This document shows, piece by piece, positions 44,462-53,253 of a stretch of DNA of 61,192 bases. The stretch's first letter is position 1. The number at the start of each line of letters is the position of its first letter. The translations under genes and the position numbers were made by a program. Origin of the DNA: Novosphingobium pokkalii (GTDB taxonomy: Bacteria > Pseudomonadota > Alphaproteobacteria > Sphingomonadales > Sphingomonadaceae); assembly GCF_014652855.1 (NCBI RefSeq), contig NZ_BMZP01000004.1:1-61192 (forward strand), read 5' to 3'. The notes beneath the pieces are model-generated. The model had not been told where the DNA came from, made no database searches, and saw only the letters and a program-made list of their open reading frames with translations.

Positions 44462-45856
44462 TTGACCGAAGAGATCACCCCGCTGCGCCGCCGCCTGATC
44501 ATGTGGCTGGTGACCGGCGCGCTGTTCATGGAGATTCTCGACGGGACGATCCTGACCACCGCGCTGCCGTCCATGGCGCGCACCTTCGGCACCACGGCGG
44601 TGGCGCTCGACATCGGCATTTCCGCCTATATGCTGGCGCTGGGCGTATTGATCCCCGCCAGCAGTTGGCTCGCAGACCGCTTTGGCTCGCGTCGCATTTT
44701 CGTCACCGCCATTGCCATCTTCACGCTGGCCTCGGCGCTATGCGGCCAGGCGCAATCCGTGCCCGAATTCGTCGCCCTGCGCGTGCTCCAGGGCGTGGGC
44801 GGCGCGATGATGACGCCGGTCGGGCGCCTGGTGGTGATGCGCCACACCCCGCGCGACCAGTTGATCGCCACGCTTTCGGCGCTGATCTGGCCCGCGCTGT
44901 TCGCGCCCGTGGTCGGCCCGCCGGTGGGCGGGTTCATCACCGAGCATCTTGGATGGCGCTGGATTTTCTATTTCAACGTGCCGCTGGGCATTCTCGCACT
45001 CGCCGCCGCGCTTTGGCTGATCCCCGATGTGCGCGGGGCGCGCCGTCAGTTCGACTGGACCGGCTTTGCGCTCACCGCCGCGGGCGTATTCGCGCTCCAG
45101 ATCGGCTTCGAACACAGCGCGCGCCGCATCGATGCGCTGGGCTTGGGCCTAGTCGCGGCGGGCCTGGCCGTGCTCGCAGTAACCATGGCGCACTTGCGCC
45201 GCAGCCCCAATCCGCTGCTTCACCTCGGCGCGCTCACCACGCCCTCGTTCCGCGCGGCGGTCAGCGGCGGCACGCTCACCCGCATGGCGATCGGCGCCGT
45301 GCCGTTCCTCCTGCCGCTGATGATGCAGGCCGGCTTCGGCTTTGGCGCGGTGCATGCGGGGCTGTTCGTCGTCGCCCTGTTCGCCGGTGACATCACGATG
45401 AAATCGATGGTCGAGCGCATCCTGCGCCGCTTCGGCCATCGCCCCGTGCTGATCGTCAACGGGCTGCTCTGCGCCGCCTCGCTGCTCTCGCTCGCCGCGA
45501 TCGGCCCTACCTCGCCCGCGCCGCTGGTCGCCGCGCTGCTCTTCGTCAATGGCCTGGGCCGCTCGCTCCAGTTTTCGACGCTGTCCACGCTCGCCTTTGC
45601 CGATGTGGACCAGGCGGCGATGGGCGATGCCAACGGCCTGTTCAACACGATCCTGCAACTCGGCGCCGCCGCCGGCGTCACCGCCGCCGCCATGAGCGTC
45701 CACGCCGGCGAAGCCCTTGCCAGCACCGTGGGCCTGTCTGGCGCCGGCGCGGACTACCGCTTTGCTTTCGTCGCCATGGCGGTCCTGTCGCTGGGCGGCG
45801 TGATCAGCGCGCTGAAATTGCCGCACGAAGCCGGGCGGACGTTGACGGCGGCTTGA
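44462..45856 (+). CDS. DHA2-family MFS multidrug exporter
   Basis: A 464-residue exporter from the TTG at 44462; the ATG at 44501 would start at the very edge of the first helix. The motif LDGTILTTALPSMA marks the 14-helix EmrB/QacA-type (DHA2) family, and ADRFGSRRIF and VLQGVGGAMMTPVGRL are the A and C motifs of drug/H+ antiporters. No membrane-fusion partner (EmrA) is adjacent. It converges on the NDUFA9-like gene with a 6-bp inverted repeat (TAGGAC/GTCCTA, 45857-45871) between them. The substrate is unknown. Confidence 0.9.
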   Translation: MTEEITPLRRRLIMWLVTGALFMEILDGTILTTALPSMARTFGTTAVALDIGISAYMLALGVLIPASSWLADRFGSRRIFVTAIAIFTLASALCGQAQSVPEFVALRVLQGVGGAMMTPVGRLVVMRHTPRDQLIATLSALIWPALFAPVVGPPVGGFITEHLGWRWIFYFNVPLGILALAAALWLIPDVRGARRQFDWTGFALTAAGVFALQIGFEHSARRIDALGLGLVAAGLAVLAVTMAHLRRSPNPLLHLGALTTPSFRAAVSGGTLTRMAIGAVPFLLPLMMQAGFGFGAVHAGLFVVALFAGDITMKSMVERILRRFGHRPVLIVNGLLCAASLLSLAAIGPTSPAPLVAALLFVNGLGRSLQFSTLSTLAFADVDQAAMGDANGLFNTILQLGAAAGVTAAAMSVHAGEALASTVGLSGAGADYRFAFVAMAVLSLGGVISALKLPHEAGRTLTAA

Positions 45857-45868
45857 TAGGACGGCGTC

Positions 45869-46813
45869 CTAAAGCCACCCTTCTTCCTTGTACCAGGCCG
45901 CCGTGGCATGCAGCCCCAGGGTGGTTTCCACCTGCGGCTCCCACAGGCTGGCCGGTGGGCGGGCGCCATCGCTCACCGTCCAGTCCGGGTGGCACATGTA
46001 GCCTACCCGGTCGAGCGTCAGCTTGGCTTTGTCCTTGCGCGCCCAGCGGTCGGCCTTGGCCGCCCATTCCAGAACGCCGCGCGGCAGGGGCAGCGGCTTG
46101 ACCCGCTTGCCGATGGCCAGCCCGATGGCGCGAGCAAGATCGGTATGGCTCCATCCGCCCGGCGTGCCATCGTCGGGCTCGAACGTCTGGCTGGTCACGT
46201 CCTCGCCACCAGGCACCAGCGCCACCAGCAACCGCGCCAGATCGCCGACGTGGATGATCGAGGCGCGACCTTCGGGCGGCAGCGGCACGATCCCCTTGCG
46301 CGCCAGCTTGAACAGCTCGAACATCTCGGTGTCGCGCGGGCCATAGACGGCGGGCGGGCGCACCACGGTCCAGTCCAGGCTGGACGCGCGCACGATCATC
46401 TCGCCCTTGCGCTTGCTGGCGCCATAGACCGAAAGCTGCGGCTCGCGCGCCGAAAGCGAGGACACGTGGATGAAACGCTCCACCCCGCCGGCCAGCGCGG
46501 CATTGACCACGTTGAGCGTGCCGGTCACGTTGCCGGCCTGAAAGCCCGCCTCGTCGGGCGCGTTGACCACGCCGGCAATGTGCAGCACCACCCCGGCACG
46601 ATGCACCAGGCGCTTGAGCGCAGGGCCATCGTGCAGGTCGCCCTGCACCCATTCCACGCCATCGCGCGCCGGTTGCGGCCGCCGCGTCAGCGCGCGCACC
46701 TCCAGTCCCGCGCGCGCGGCATGGTCCAGCACGGCCTGCCCGACGAACCCGGTCGCCCCGGTCACCGCGAGCAGTTCGCCCGGCCGCTGGCGCAGCGCCA
46801 TCATGCCCCGCAT
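45869..46813 (-). CDS. NAD(P)-binding epimerase/reductase of the extended SDR, NDUFA9-like type
   Basis: A 314-residue Rossmann protein. The cofactor loop is VTGATGFVGQAVLDHA and the catalytic pair lies in YGASKRKGE (YxxxK). HVSSLSA and VVRPPAVYGPRD are extended-SDR motifs. The overall pattern suits NDUFA9-like atypical SDRs or nucleoside-sugar epimerases. It lies 16 bp downstream of proB on the same strand and probably shares its transcript. The substrate cannot be inferred; the short distance to proB does not by itself imply a role in proline synthesis. Confidence 0.87.
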   Translation of the reverse strand: MRGMMALRQRPGELLAVTGATGFVGQAVLDHAARAGLEVRALTRRPQPARDGVEWVQGDLHDGPALKRLVHRAGVVLHIAGVVNAPDEAGFQAGNVTGTLNVVNAALAGGVERFIHVSSLSAREPQLSVYGASKRKGEMIVRASSLDWTVVRPPAVYGPRDTEMFELFKLARKGIVPLPPEGRASIIHVGDLARLLVALVPGGEDVTSQTFEPDDGTPGGWSHTDLARAIGLAIGKRVKPLPLPRGVLEWAAKADRWARKDKAKLTLDRVGYMCHPDWTVSDGARPPASLWEPQVETTLGLHATAAWYKEEGWL

Positions 46814-46829
46814 CCCACCGCGACAATGC

Positions 46830-47963
46830 TCACAACAACACCATCTGGTCCCGGTGGATCAGCGCCGAACGCGGGGCATAGCCCAGGATCGCCTCGTGCG
46901 CCGACGACGGATGGCCCAGCAAACGCGCCGCCTCGGCCGCGTCGTATTCGGCCAGCCCGCGCGCCAGCGTCTGCCCGTCCGGCCCGATCACGGCGACGGC
47001 ATCGCCGCGCGCAAAATCGCCGGAAATGGCGATAACTCCGGCGGCCAGCAGGCTCGATCCCCGCGCCAGGGCCGCCGCTGCTCCGGCGTCCACGCTCACC
47101 GTGCCGCGCATGCGCAGGCGCCCGCCCAGCCAGGCCTTGCGGGCGGTGTGGCGGCGGCGCGGCAGGAACAGCGTGCCGCGCGTGGCATTGAACGCGGTCG
47201 CGATGGGCGAGCCGGGCTGCCCGTCGATGATCGCCAGGGCCATCCCGGCCATCTCGGCAATCTCGGCCGCCTGAAGCTTGGACGTCATCCCGCCCGAGCC
47301 GAGACCAGACGAAGAACCGCCCGTGGCCATCGCGTGGATTTCCGCAGTCACCCCCTGCACCACCGGGATGCGCACGGCACCCGCCTGGCGCGGATCGCGA
47401 TCATAGAGCCCGTCGATATCCGACAGCAGCAGCACGCCCTGCGCCGCCGCCGCCTGCCCCACCCGCGCAGCGAGGCGGTCGTTATCGCCAAAGCGGATTT
47501 CCTGAGTCGCGACCGAATCGTTTTCATTGATCACCGGCACTGCGCCCGCCGCCAACAGGCGGCCCAGCGTGGCCGTGACATTGAGATAGCGACGGCGGTC
47601 TTCCAGGTCTTCCAGCGTCAGCAGGATCTGCGCCGCCGTGATGCCGTGGCCAGCCAGCAGTTCGGCCCAGAGCCCGGCCAGCGCGATCTGCCCGACCGAA
47701 GCGCTGGCCTGCGCATCCGCCAGGCTGCCGCGGCCGCCCTTGGCCAGCCCCAGCTTGCGCGCGCCCAGCGCAATGGCGCCGGACGAGACCACGATCACCT
47801 GCTGGCCCGCTGCGCGCGCGGCCGCGATTTCCGCCACCAGCGCCGTCAGCCATGCGCGGCGCGGCTGCCCATCCTTGCCCACCAGCAGCGCCGAGCCGAC
47901 CTTGATCACAAGGCGGGGGCAAAGGGCAGGATCGGCGAGATGGGAAAGCTGGGCAATGCGCAT
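46830..47963 (-). CDS. proB: Glutamate 5-kinase
   Basis: A 377-residue enzyme catalysing the first step of proline synthesis. The amino-acid kinase domain has VIKVGSALLVG, VVSSGAIALGARKLGL, INENDSVATQEIRFGDNDRLAARVG and GTGGMTSKL-like SGGMTSKLQAA. The C-terminal PUA domain (about 285-370) is present, as in E. coli ProB. In many alphaproteobacteria proB lies next to obgE, as it does here in outline (repeat copy B between them). proC is 4 kb away on the same strand. Confidence 0.96.
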   Translation of the reverse strand: MRIAQLSHLADPALCPRLVIKVGSALLVGKDGQPRRAWLTALVAEIAAARAAGQQVIVVSSGAIALGARKLGLAKGGRGSLADAQASASVGQIALAGLWAELLAGHGITAAQILLTLEDLEDRRRYLNVTATLGRLLAAGAVPVINENDSVATQEIRFGDNDRLAARVGQAAAAQGVLLLSDIDGLYDRDPRQAGAVRIPVVQGVTAEIHAMATGGSSSGLGSGGMTSKLQAAEIAEMAGMALAIIDGQPGSPIATAFNATRGTLFLPRRRHTARKAWLGGRLRMRGTVSVDAGAAAALARGSSLLAAGVIAISGDFARGDAVAVIGPDGQTLARGLAEYDAAEAARLLGHPSSAHEAILGYAPRSALIHRDQMVLL

Positions 47964-48050
47964 GATCGGCGCGGCTTAGGCCAAATGCCCCGGCGCGTGA
48001 AGGGCGCTTGAAGGAATTGTGACACGCTTGGGCGCGGTGTTGTGCAGGGG

Positions 48051-48146
48051 TTCGCACCACCCCCACCCCCCTCCTCTAAAGAGGATGGGGCTCACCAAAT
48101 CCTCCCCCCTCCTCTTCAGAGGAGGGGGTCGGGGGGTGGTGCGAGC
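48051..48146. repeat. Paired GC-rich hairpin repeat (copy B)
   Basis: Two repeat units of the family seen at 6747 point their tails outward here (reverse unit TTCGCACCACCCCCACC..., forward unit ending GGGGGGTGGTGCGA). The hairpin of the first unit has small substitutions (CTCTAAAGAGG). It lies between the end of obgE and the start of proB, both leftward, so it is in an obgE-proB transcript if they are co-transcribed. Confidence 0.8.
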
Positions 48147-48184
48147 CTGAAACAGGTGGTTTAAAGCCCGACGCTACGCCGCCA

Positions 48185-49408
<1,224 letters not shown>

Positions 49409-49422
49409 TCATTATTTCATAC

Positions 49423-49498
<76 letters not shown>

Positions 49499-49637
49499 GT
49501 TCCAGTATCATCCGAGTGAGGTTCGCCGGGGCGTCCCTCGCTTCGGGAGCGCCGCCATTAGCGCAGAGCCATGGCGGCGCCAAGAGCAAATTTGATCTTT
49601 TTTTAGACTGTTTGGAAATCCGGCTTTGCCGGATTTA

Positions 49638-49717
49638 CGGCACCGGCCCTCTCCCCCACCCGACCTCCCATAGGGTACTATCGTTGGGAGGTCGGGTGGG
49701 GGAGAGGGCCGGTGCCG
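49638..49717. repeat. Perfect 33-bp inverted repeat
   Basis: The arms 49638-49670 and 49685-49717 are exact reverse complements over 33 bp with a 14-nt loop (TAGGGTACTATCGT). It contains CCCTCTCCCCCACCC runs like other GC-rich repeats in the window. It lies between tRNA-Ala and a lipoprotein gene. The spacer from 49499 to 49756 otherwise shows no gene. Confidence 0.85.
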
Positions 49718-49721
49718 CAAC

Positions 49722-49745
49722 GAAAATGCGCCTTGGCGCATTTTC
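49722..49745 (-). terminator. Hairpin terminator downstream of the proline-tract lipoprotein gene
   Basis: A perfect 11-bp inverted repeat GAAAATGCGCC/GGCGCATTTTC with a 2-nt centre starts 12 bp after the lipoprotein stop. On the minus strand the 3' arm itself ends in ATTTTC, giving a U-rich end to the stem, so it can act as an intrinsic terminator. Confidence 0.6.
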
Positions 49746-49756
49746 AAAACGGGCTG

Positions 49757-50512
49757 TTAGAGCGCCCCGGTGGCCTGCTGCTGCGGCGTGGCGGCACTGG
49801 TGCCTTCGCTGGCCACGGCCGGAATCACCAGCCTGGTGCCCGGCTGCGCATCGCCATATTGCGCCTTCCAGATCGCCAGATCGGTGCGATACTGGTCATA
49901 GCGGCGATAGAACGCATCGAACACGATCTCGATATTGGGCAGGCTGCGCACAGCAAAGGCCTCCAGCTCGGCCGGCGGCACGGTGGCGGCGTCGCGCGCC
50001 ACGGCCATCGTCGCGTCGCAAAACTCGCCCATCGTCGCGGGCAGCGCGAAATGGTTGTAGACGGCGGTCATGTATTGCTCACGCGGGGCAACGAACTTGG
50101 CGCCGAACTTGGCCTTGAACTCCTGGTCCACGGCACGGTTGGCCTTGTCGAGCGCCTTGCCGTGCGTCTTGAGGAAGGCGCGATAGAGCGGGATCAGCTC
50201 GACGTGGCGCGGGCCGGTGCAGTTGAGCGCGGCGACGTTGTAGGCCGAGCGCAGGTTCCACACCATCTGCGCCGGGGTGATGTTGCGATTGACCGACTCG
50301 CGCAGGCCCGAGGCGGCCAGCGGCGGCACCACCAGATTGGCGCTGGCGCCATTGGGCGGCGTCGGCTTGGGCGGCACAATCACAACCTTGGGTGGGGGTG
50401 GCGGCGGTGGCGGCGGCGGTGGCGGAGCCTTGGCCGCGCAACCGGCCAAGACCAATCCCAGCGTGGTCGTCAGCGCATAGGCGCCCATTCTGCTGCGATA
50501 TGTGCGCGACAC
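49757..50512 (-). CDS. Lipoprotein with a long proline tract, unknown function
   Basis: A 251-residue protein from a GTG at 50512, chosen because GGGGGAG lies 6 bp upstream; an ATG at 50488 is the alternative. The signal ends in lipobox LAGC (LGLVLAGC), followed by AAKAP and a run of 12 or so prolines before a folded domain (about 45-230) with NLRSAYNVAALNCTGP and YRAFLKTHGKALDKAN. The proline run would act as a stiff spacer from the membrane. I do not recognise the domain. Next upstream gene on this strand is a Bax-inhibitor-1 family gene with its own terminator. Confidence 0.75.
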   Translation of the reverse strand: MSRTYRSRMGAYALTTTLGLVLAGCAAKAPPPPPPPPPPPPKVVIVPPKPTPPNGASANLVVPPLAASGLRESVNRNITPAQMVWNLRSAYNVAALNCTGPRHVELIPLYRAFLKTHGKALDKANRAVDQEFKAKFGAKFVAPREQYMTAVYNHFALPATMGEFCDATMAVARDAATVPPAELEAFAVRSLPNIEIVFDAFYRRYDQYRTDLAIWKAQYGDAQPGTRLVIPAVASEGTSAATPQQQATGAL

Positions 50513-50670
50513 GGTGTTCTCCCCCTGCCCTTGTTCTGAATCGTTGTTGGCGCTCACGCGCGGCATTCCTACCATCGTAGACCCCGGATCACGTAAAGCG
50601 GCACGTCCTGGTGGCGCGCCGAACCTTGCTGCAAGCTGACTGAAAGTGTTAACCCGCTTTCCCGGAAAGG

Positions 50671-50703
50671 AAAATGCCCGACAACCAAAAAGGTTGCCGG
50701 GCA
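50671..50703 (-). terminator. Intrinsic terminator downstream of the Bax-inhibitor-1 family gene
   Basis: On the minus strand TGCCCGGCAACC-TTTTT-GGTTGTCGGGCA (12-bp stem, one mismatch) is followed by TTTTCC, 41 bp after the stop of the membrane-protein gene. Confidence 0.75.
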
Positions 50704-50744
50704 CGCAATCTAACCTAACCGCCGCAGCGCTGGCAATGGAACGA

Positions 50745-51488
50745 TCAGCGACGATCGCCCATGAGTTGCAGCAGCATCGTGAACATGTTGATGAAATCGA
50801 GGTAGAGCGTCAGCGCGCCCATCACCACAACCTTTTCCGCCATCGCGGTGCCCGCGACATAGGCATACTGCTCCTTGAGGCGCTGCGTGTCATAGGCGGT
50901 GAGACCGGCGAAGATCAGCACGCCCAAGAAGCTGATGCCCCAGGCCAGGCCCGGCGAGGCCAGGAACAGGTTGATCACCGAGGCGATGATCAGGCCGAAC
51001 AGCCCCATGATCAGGAACGTGCCCATGCCCGACAGGCTCTTGCGCGTGGTATAGCCGAACAGGCTGAGACCCGCGAAGGCGCCGGCGGTGGCAAAGAACG
51101 TGGCCGCGATCGACGGGCCAGTGTAGACGAAGAAGATCGACGAGAGCGACAGGCCCATCGTCACGCTGAACGCCCAGAACAGCGCCTTGAGCGTACCGGT
51201 GGAAATGCGGTTGATGCCAAAGCTCATGACCATGACGAAAGCGAGCGGCGCCAGCGCCACCAGCCAGCGCAGCGGGGTGCCGAACACGGCCGCAGCCATG
51301 CCGCTGGTGGCAAAGACCAGCGCGACCACGCCCGAGAGCAGGACGCCCGAGGCCATGTAGTTGTAGATCGAAAGCATGTAGCGGCGCAGGCCGGCGTCGA
51401 ACACCTCGCCGCGACCAAAGGCGCCCGACAGGCTCGGAGACGCACCGAAGCCCGTCTGCGAGGGCCGAGGATCGTTCCAGTTTGCCAT
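50745..51488 (-). CDS. Bax inhibitor-1/YccA family membrane protein
   Basis: A 247-residue protein with seven hydrophobic helices, ATG at 51488. Family motifs are FDAGLRRYMLSIYNYMASG, the Asp-containing GLTAYDTQRLKEQY, and LTLYLDFINMFTMLLQLMG at the C-terminus. It resembles YbhL/YccA proteins, which in other bacteria are pH-sensitive calcium leak channels or regulators of the FtsH protease. It is monocistronic with a terminator. Confidence 0.94.
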   Translation of the reverse strand: MANWNDPRPSQTGFGASPSLSGAFGRGEVFDAGLRRYMLSIYNYMASGVLLSGVVALVFATSGMAAAVFGTPLRWLVALAPLAFVMVMSFGINRISTGTLKALFWAFSVTMGLSLSSIFFVYTGPSIAATFFATAGAFAGLSLFGYTTRKSLSGMGTFLIMGLFGLIIASVINLFLASPGLAWGISFLGVLIFAGLTAYDTQRLKEQYAYVAGTAMAEKVVVMGALTLYLDFINMFTMLLQLMGDRR

Positions 51489-51623
51489 GTGCTTGCACTT
51501 TCTCCATTGCGGGCGACAATCGCCCATGACGGCAATATCGGCCTTCCCCGTCGCGCTTTCAAGCGAAACCGGCGGCCTGCGCGTGTGACAAAGTGTTAAT
51601 CGCGGCGCACAGCCAGGGTTCAT

Positions 51624-52430
51624 TTACCCTGCGGCGCGCGCTTCCTGTGTCATTTCCGCGCTGCGATCGCGCGCCGCACGCAGCGTATCGCGCATCAGGC
51701 TGGCCAGGCGATCGTCGGCATCGAGCACGTCGAGCCCCTTTTGCGTGGTCCCGCCAGGGCTGGCAACGCGACGCGCCAGTTCACCCGGGCCATGCTCAGA
51801 GGCGGCCGCCAGCGCCGCCGCGCCATCGACCATGGCCAGCGCGAGGCGATCGGCCTGCTCGCGCGGCAGGCCCAGGTCCGTCGCCCCGGCCGCCAGCGCA
51901 TCGATGACGCGATAGATGAAGGCCGGGCCGGACCCGGCAAGCGCGGTCACCAGATCCATCTGGTCCTCGCCCGAAAGCCATTCGGCGGTGCCGAGCGGCG
52001 CCATCAGGTGCGTGACTTCGGCATTGATCGTGGCATCGCCATCACCCACCAGCGCGATCGGCGACTTGCCCAGCGCGGCGGCCAGGTTGGGCATGACCCG
52101 CACCACTGCGGCTGCATTGGGGAAGCGCGCACGCAAGGTGGCCATGTCCACCCCGGCCAGGATCGACAGCACGATCGTGCCCGGCCCCACCAGCGGGGCG
52201 ATCGCCGGCGTCGCGGCGCCCAGGCCCTGCGGCTTGAAGCCCAGCAGGACAAAGCGCGGCGGAGCTTCCCCGGTCGGCGCGGTGCGCAGCAGGCGCACGC
52301 CGGCCGGTGCCTGCGGCAGATGCGGATCAACCACGGTGAAGGCCGCTGGAGCAATGCCGCTGGCCAGCCAGCCGGTCAGCATCGCGCCGCCCATGTTGCC
52401 ACAGCCGAACTGGAGGAAGGAATAGGTCAT
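51624..52430 (-). CDS. proC: Pyrroline-5-carboxylate reductase
   Basis: A 268-residue enzyme catalysing the last step of proline synthesis. The NADPH loop is FLQFGCGNMGGAML, with a Cys replacing the first-loop residue of GxGxMG. The C-terminal signature ALAGSGPAFIYRVIDALAAGATDLGLP and VASPGGTTQKGLDVL matches ProC. ATG at 52430 follows GGAGA. It lies 16 bp downstream of a YbjN-domain gene and is probably co-transcribed with it. Confidence 0.95.
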   Translation of the reverse strand: MTYSFLQFGCGNMGGAMLTGWLASGIAPAAFTVVDPHLPQAPAGVRLLRTAPTGEAPPRFVLLGFKPQGLGAATPAIAPLVGPGTIVLSILAGVDMATLRARFPNAAAVVRVMPNLAAALGKSPIALVGDGDATINAEVTHLMAPLGTAEWLSGEDQMDLVTALAGSGPAFIYRVIDALAAGATDLGLPREQADRLALAMVDGAAALAAASEHGPGELARRVASPGGTTQKGLDVLDADDRLASLMRDTLRAARDRSAEMTQEARAAG

Positions 52431-52446
52431 CGAAACAGTCTCCGGA

Positions 52447-52953
52447 TCAGGCTTCGCCGGCGGCATCGACCAGCGCGCTGGCCAGCGCATCGGCCGGGCT
52501 TTTGTCACCCCACAGGATGAATTGGAATGCGGGATAGAACCGGTCGCATTCGTCCACCGCCGCTTCGATCGCCACTTGCGCCTGGTGCAGGCTGAGCAGG
52601 CCATCATCGCCCAGCATCAGGCCGTGGCGGTAAAGCAGCACGCTGCCGTTGGACCAGATATCGAAATGGCCCAGCCAGACCTGTTCGTTGATCAGGGCCA
52701 TGACTTCGAACATGGCGCCCTTCTTGTCATCGGGCACGCGAATGTCGGGCAAGGACAGGATTTGCAGCACGTGATCCTCGGGCCGCCAGATGCAGCGCAA
52801 CTGGTAGGTTGCCCAGGAACCTTGCACTTCGCCATGGATCTCGTCGTCCGACACGAATTCGCAAGGCCAGCCCCGCGCTTCGAACAGCGACGCGAGCATG
52901 TCCACCGGCGCGGCGTCGTCGCGGTCGCTGTCGTCGTGGCCGGTTCGCATCAT
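52447..52953 (-). CDS. YbjN-domain protein
   Basis: A 168-residue acidic protein of the YbjN family (type III secretion chaperone-like fold). Features include VDMLASLFEARGWPCEFVSDDEIHGEVQ and CIWRPEDHVLQILSLPDIRVP, and an abundance of acidic residues. The ATG at 52953 follows GAGGGGG. YbjN proteins affect stress, motility or stability in other bacteria. It is followed closely by proC, a pairing common in sphingomonads as far as I recall. The exact role is unknown. Confidence 0.87.
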   Translation of the reverse strand: MMRTGHDDSDRDDAAPVDMLASLFEARGWPCEFVSDDEIHGEVQGSWATYQLRCIWRPEDHVLQILSLPDIRVPDDKKGAMFEVMALINEQVWLGHFDIWSNGSVLLYRHGLMLGDDGLLSLHQAQVAIEAAVDECDRFYPAFQFILWGDKSPADALASALVDAAGEA

Positions 52954-53128
52954 CACGCCCCCTCACACGGTGCCCATGCCGGCGAGAATGCCAGCGCCGT
53001 TGCCGGCAACCGTGGTTTCCCTTCGATCCATCGCGGAGGGAATTGCCGCCGACAATCGACCGTTAGCCCAGCCTTGGGCAAAACTCGACAAGCCAGTGCA
53101 AAACCTGTGGACAAGGGAGCCTTCTCTG

Positions 53129-53223
53129 CTCCCCCTCCTCTTCAGAGGAGGGGGTCGGGGGGTGGTGGATACCTTATGCAAGACTTCGCACCACCCCCAA
53201 CCCCTCCTCCAAAGAGGAGGGGA
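53129..53223. repeat. Paired GC-rich hairpin repeat (copy C)
   Basis: Two units of the family at 6747 and 48051 face inward, as in copy A: CCCCTCCTCTTCAGAGGAGG with the tail TCGGGGGGTGGTG, then the reverse tail CACCACCCCCAACC and hairpin CTCCTCCAAAGAGGAGG. It lies between the SPOR-protein gene end and the YbjN gene start. The remaining 175 bp of this 300-bp spacer hold no gene. Confidence 0.8.
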
Positions 53224-53253
53224 GATTCTGTCGCCTGACCTGCTTGACGCCCC

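Noticed and set aside
49499..49637. Genomic-island attachment site at tRNA-Ala
   Set aside because: No integrase gene, no direct repeat of the tRNA 3' end and no change in gene content or composition next to the tRNA.
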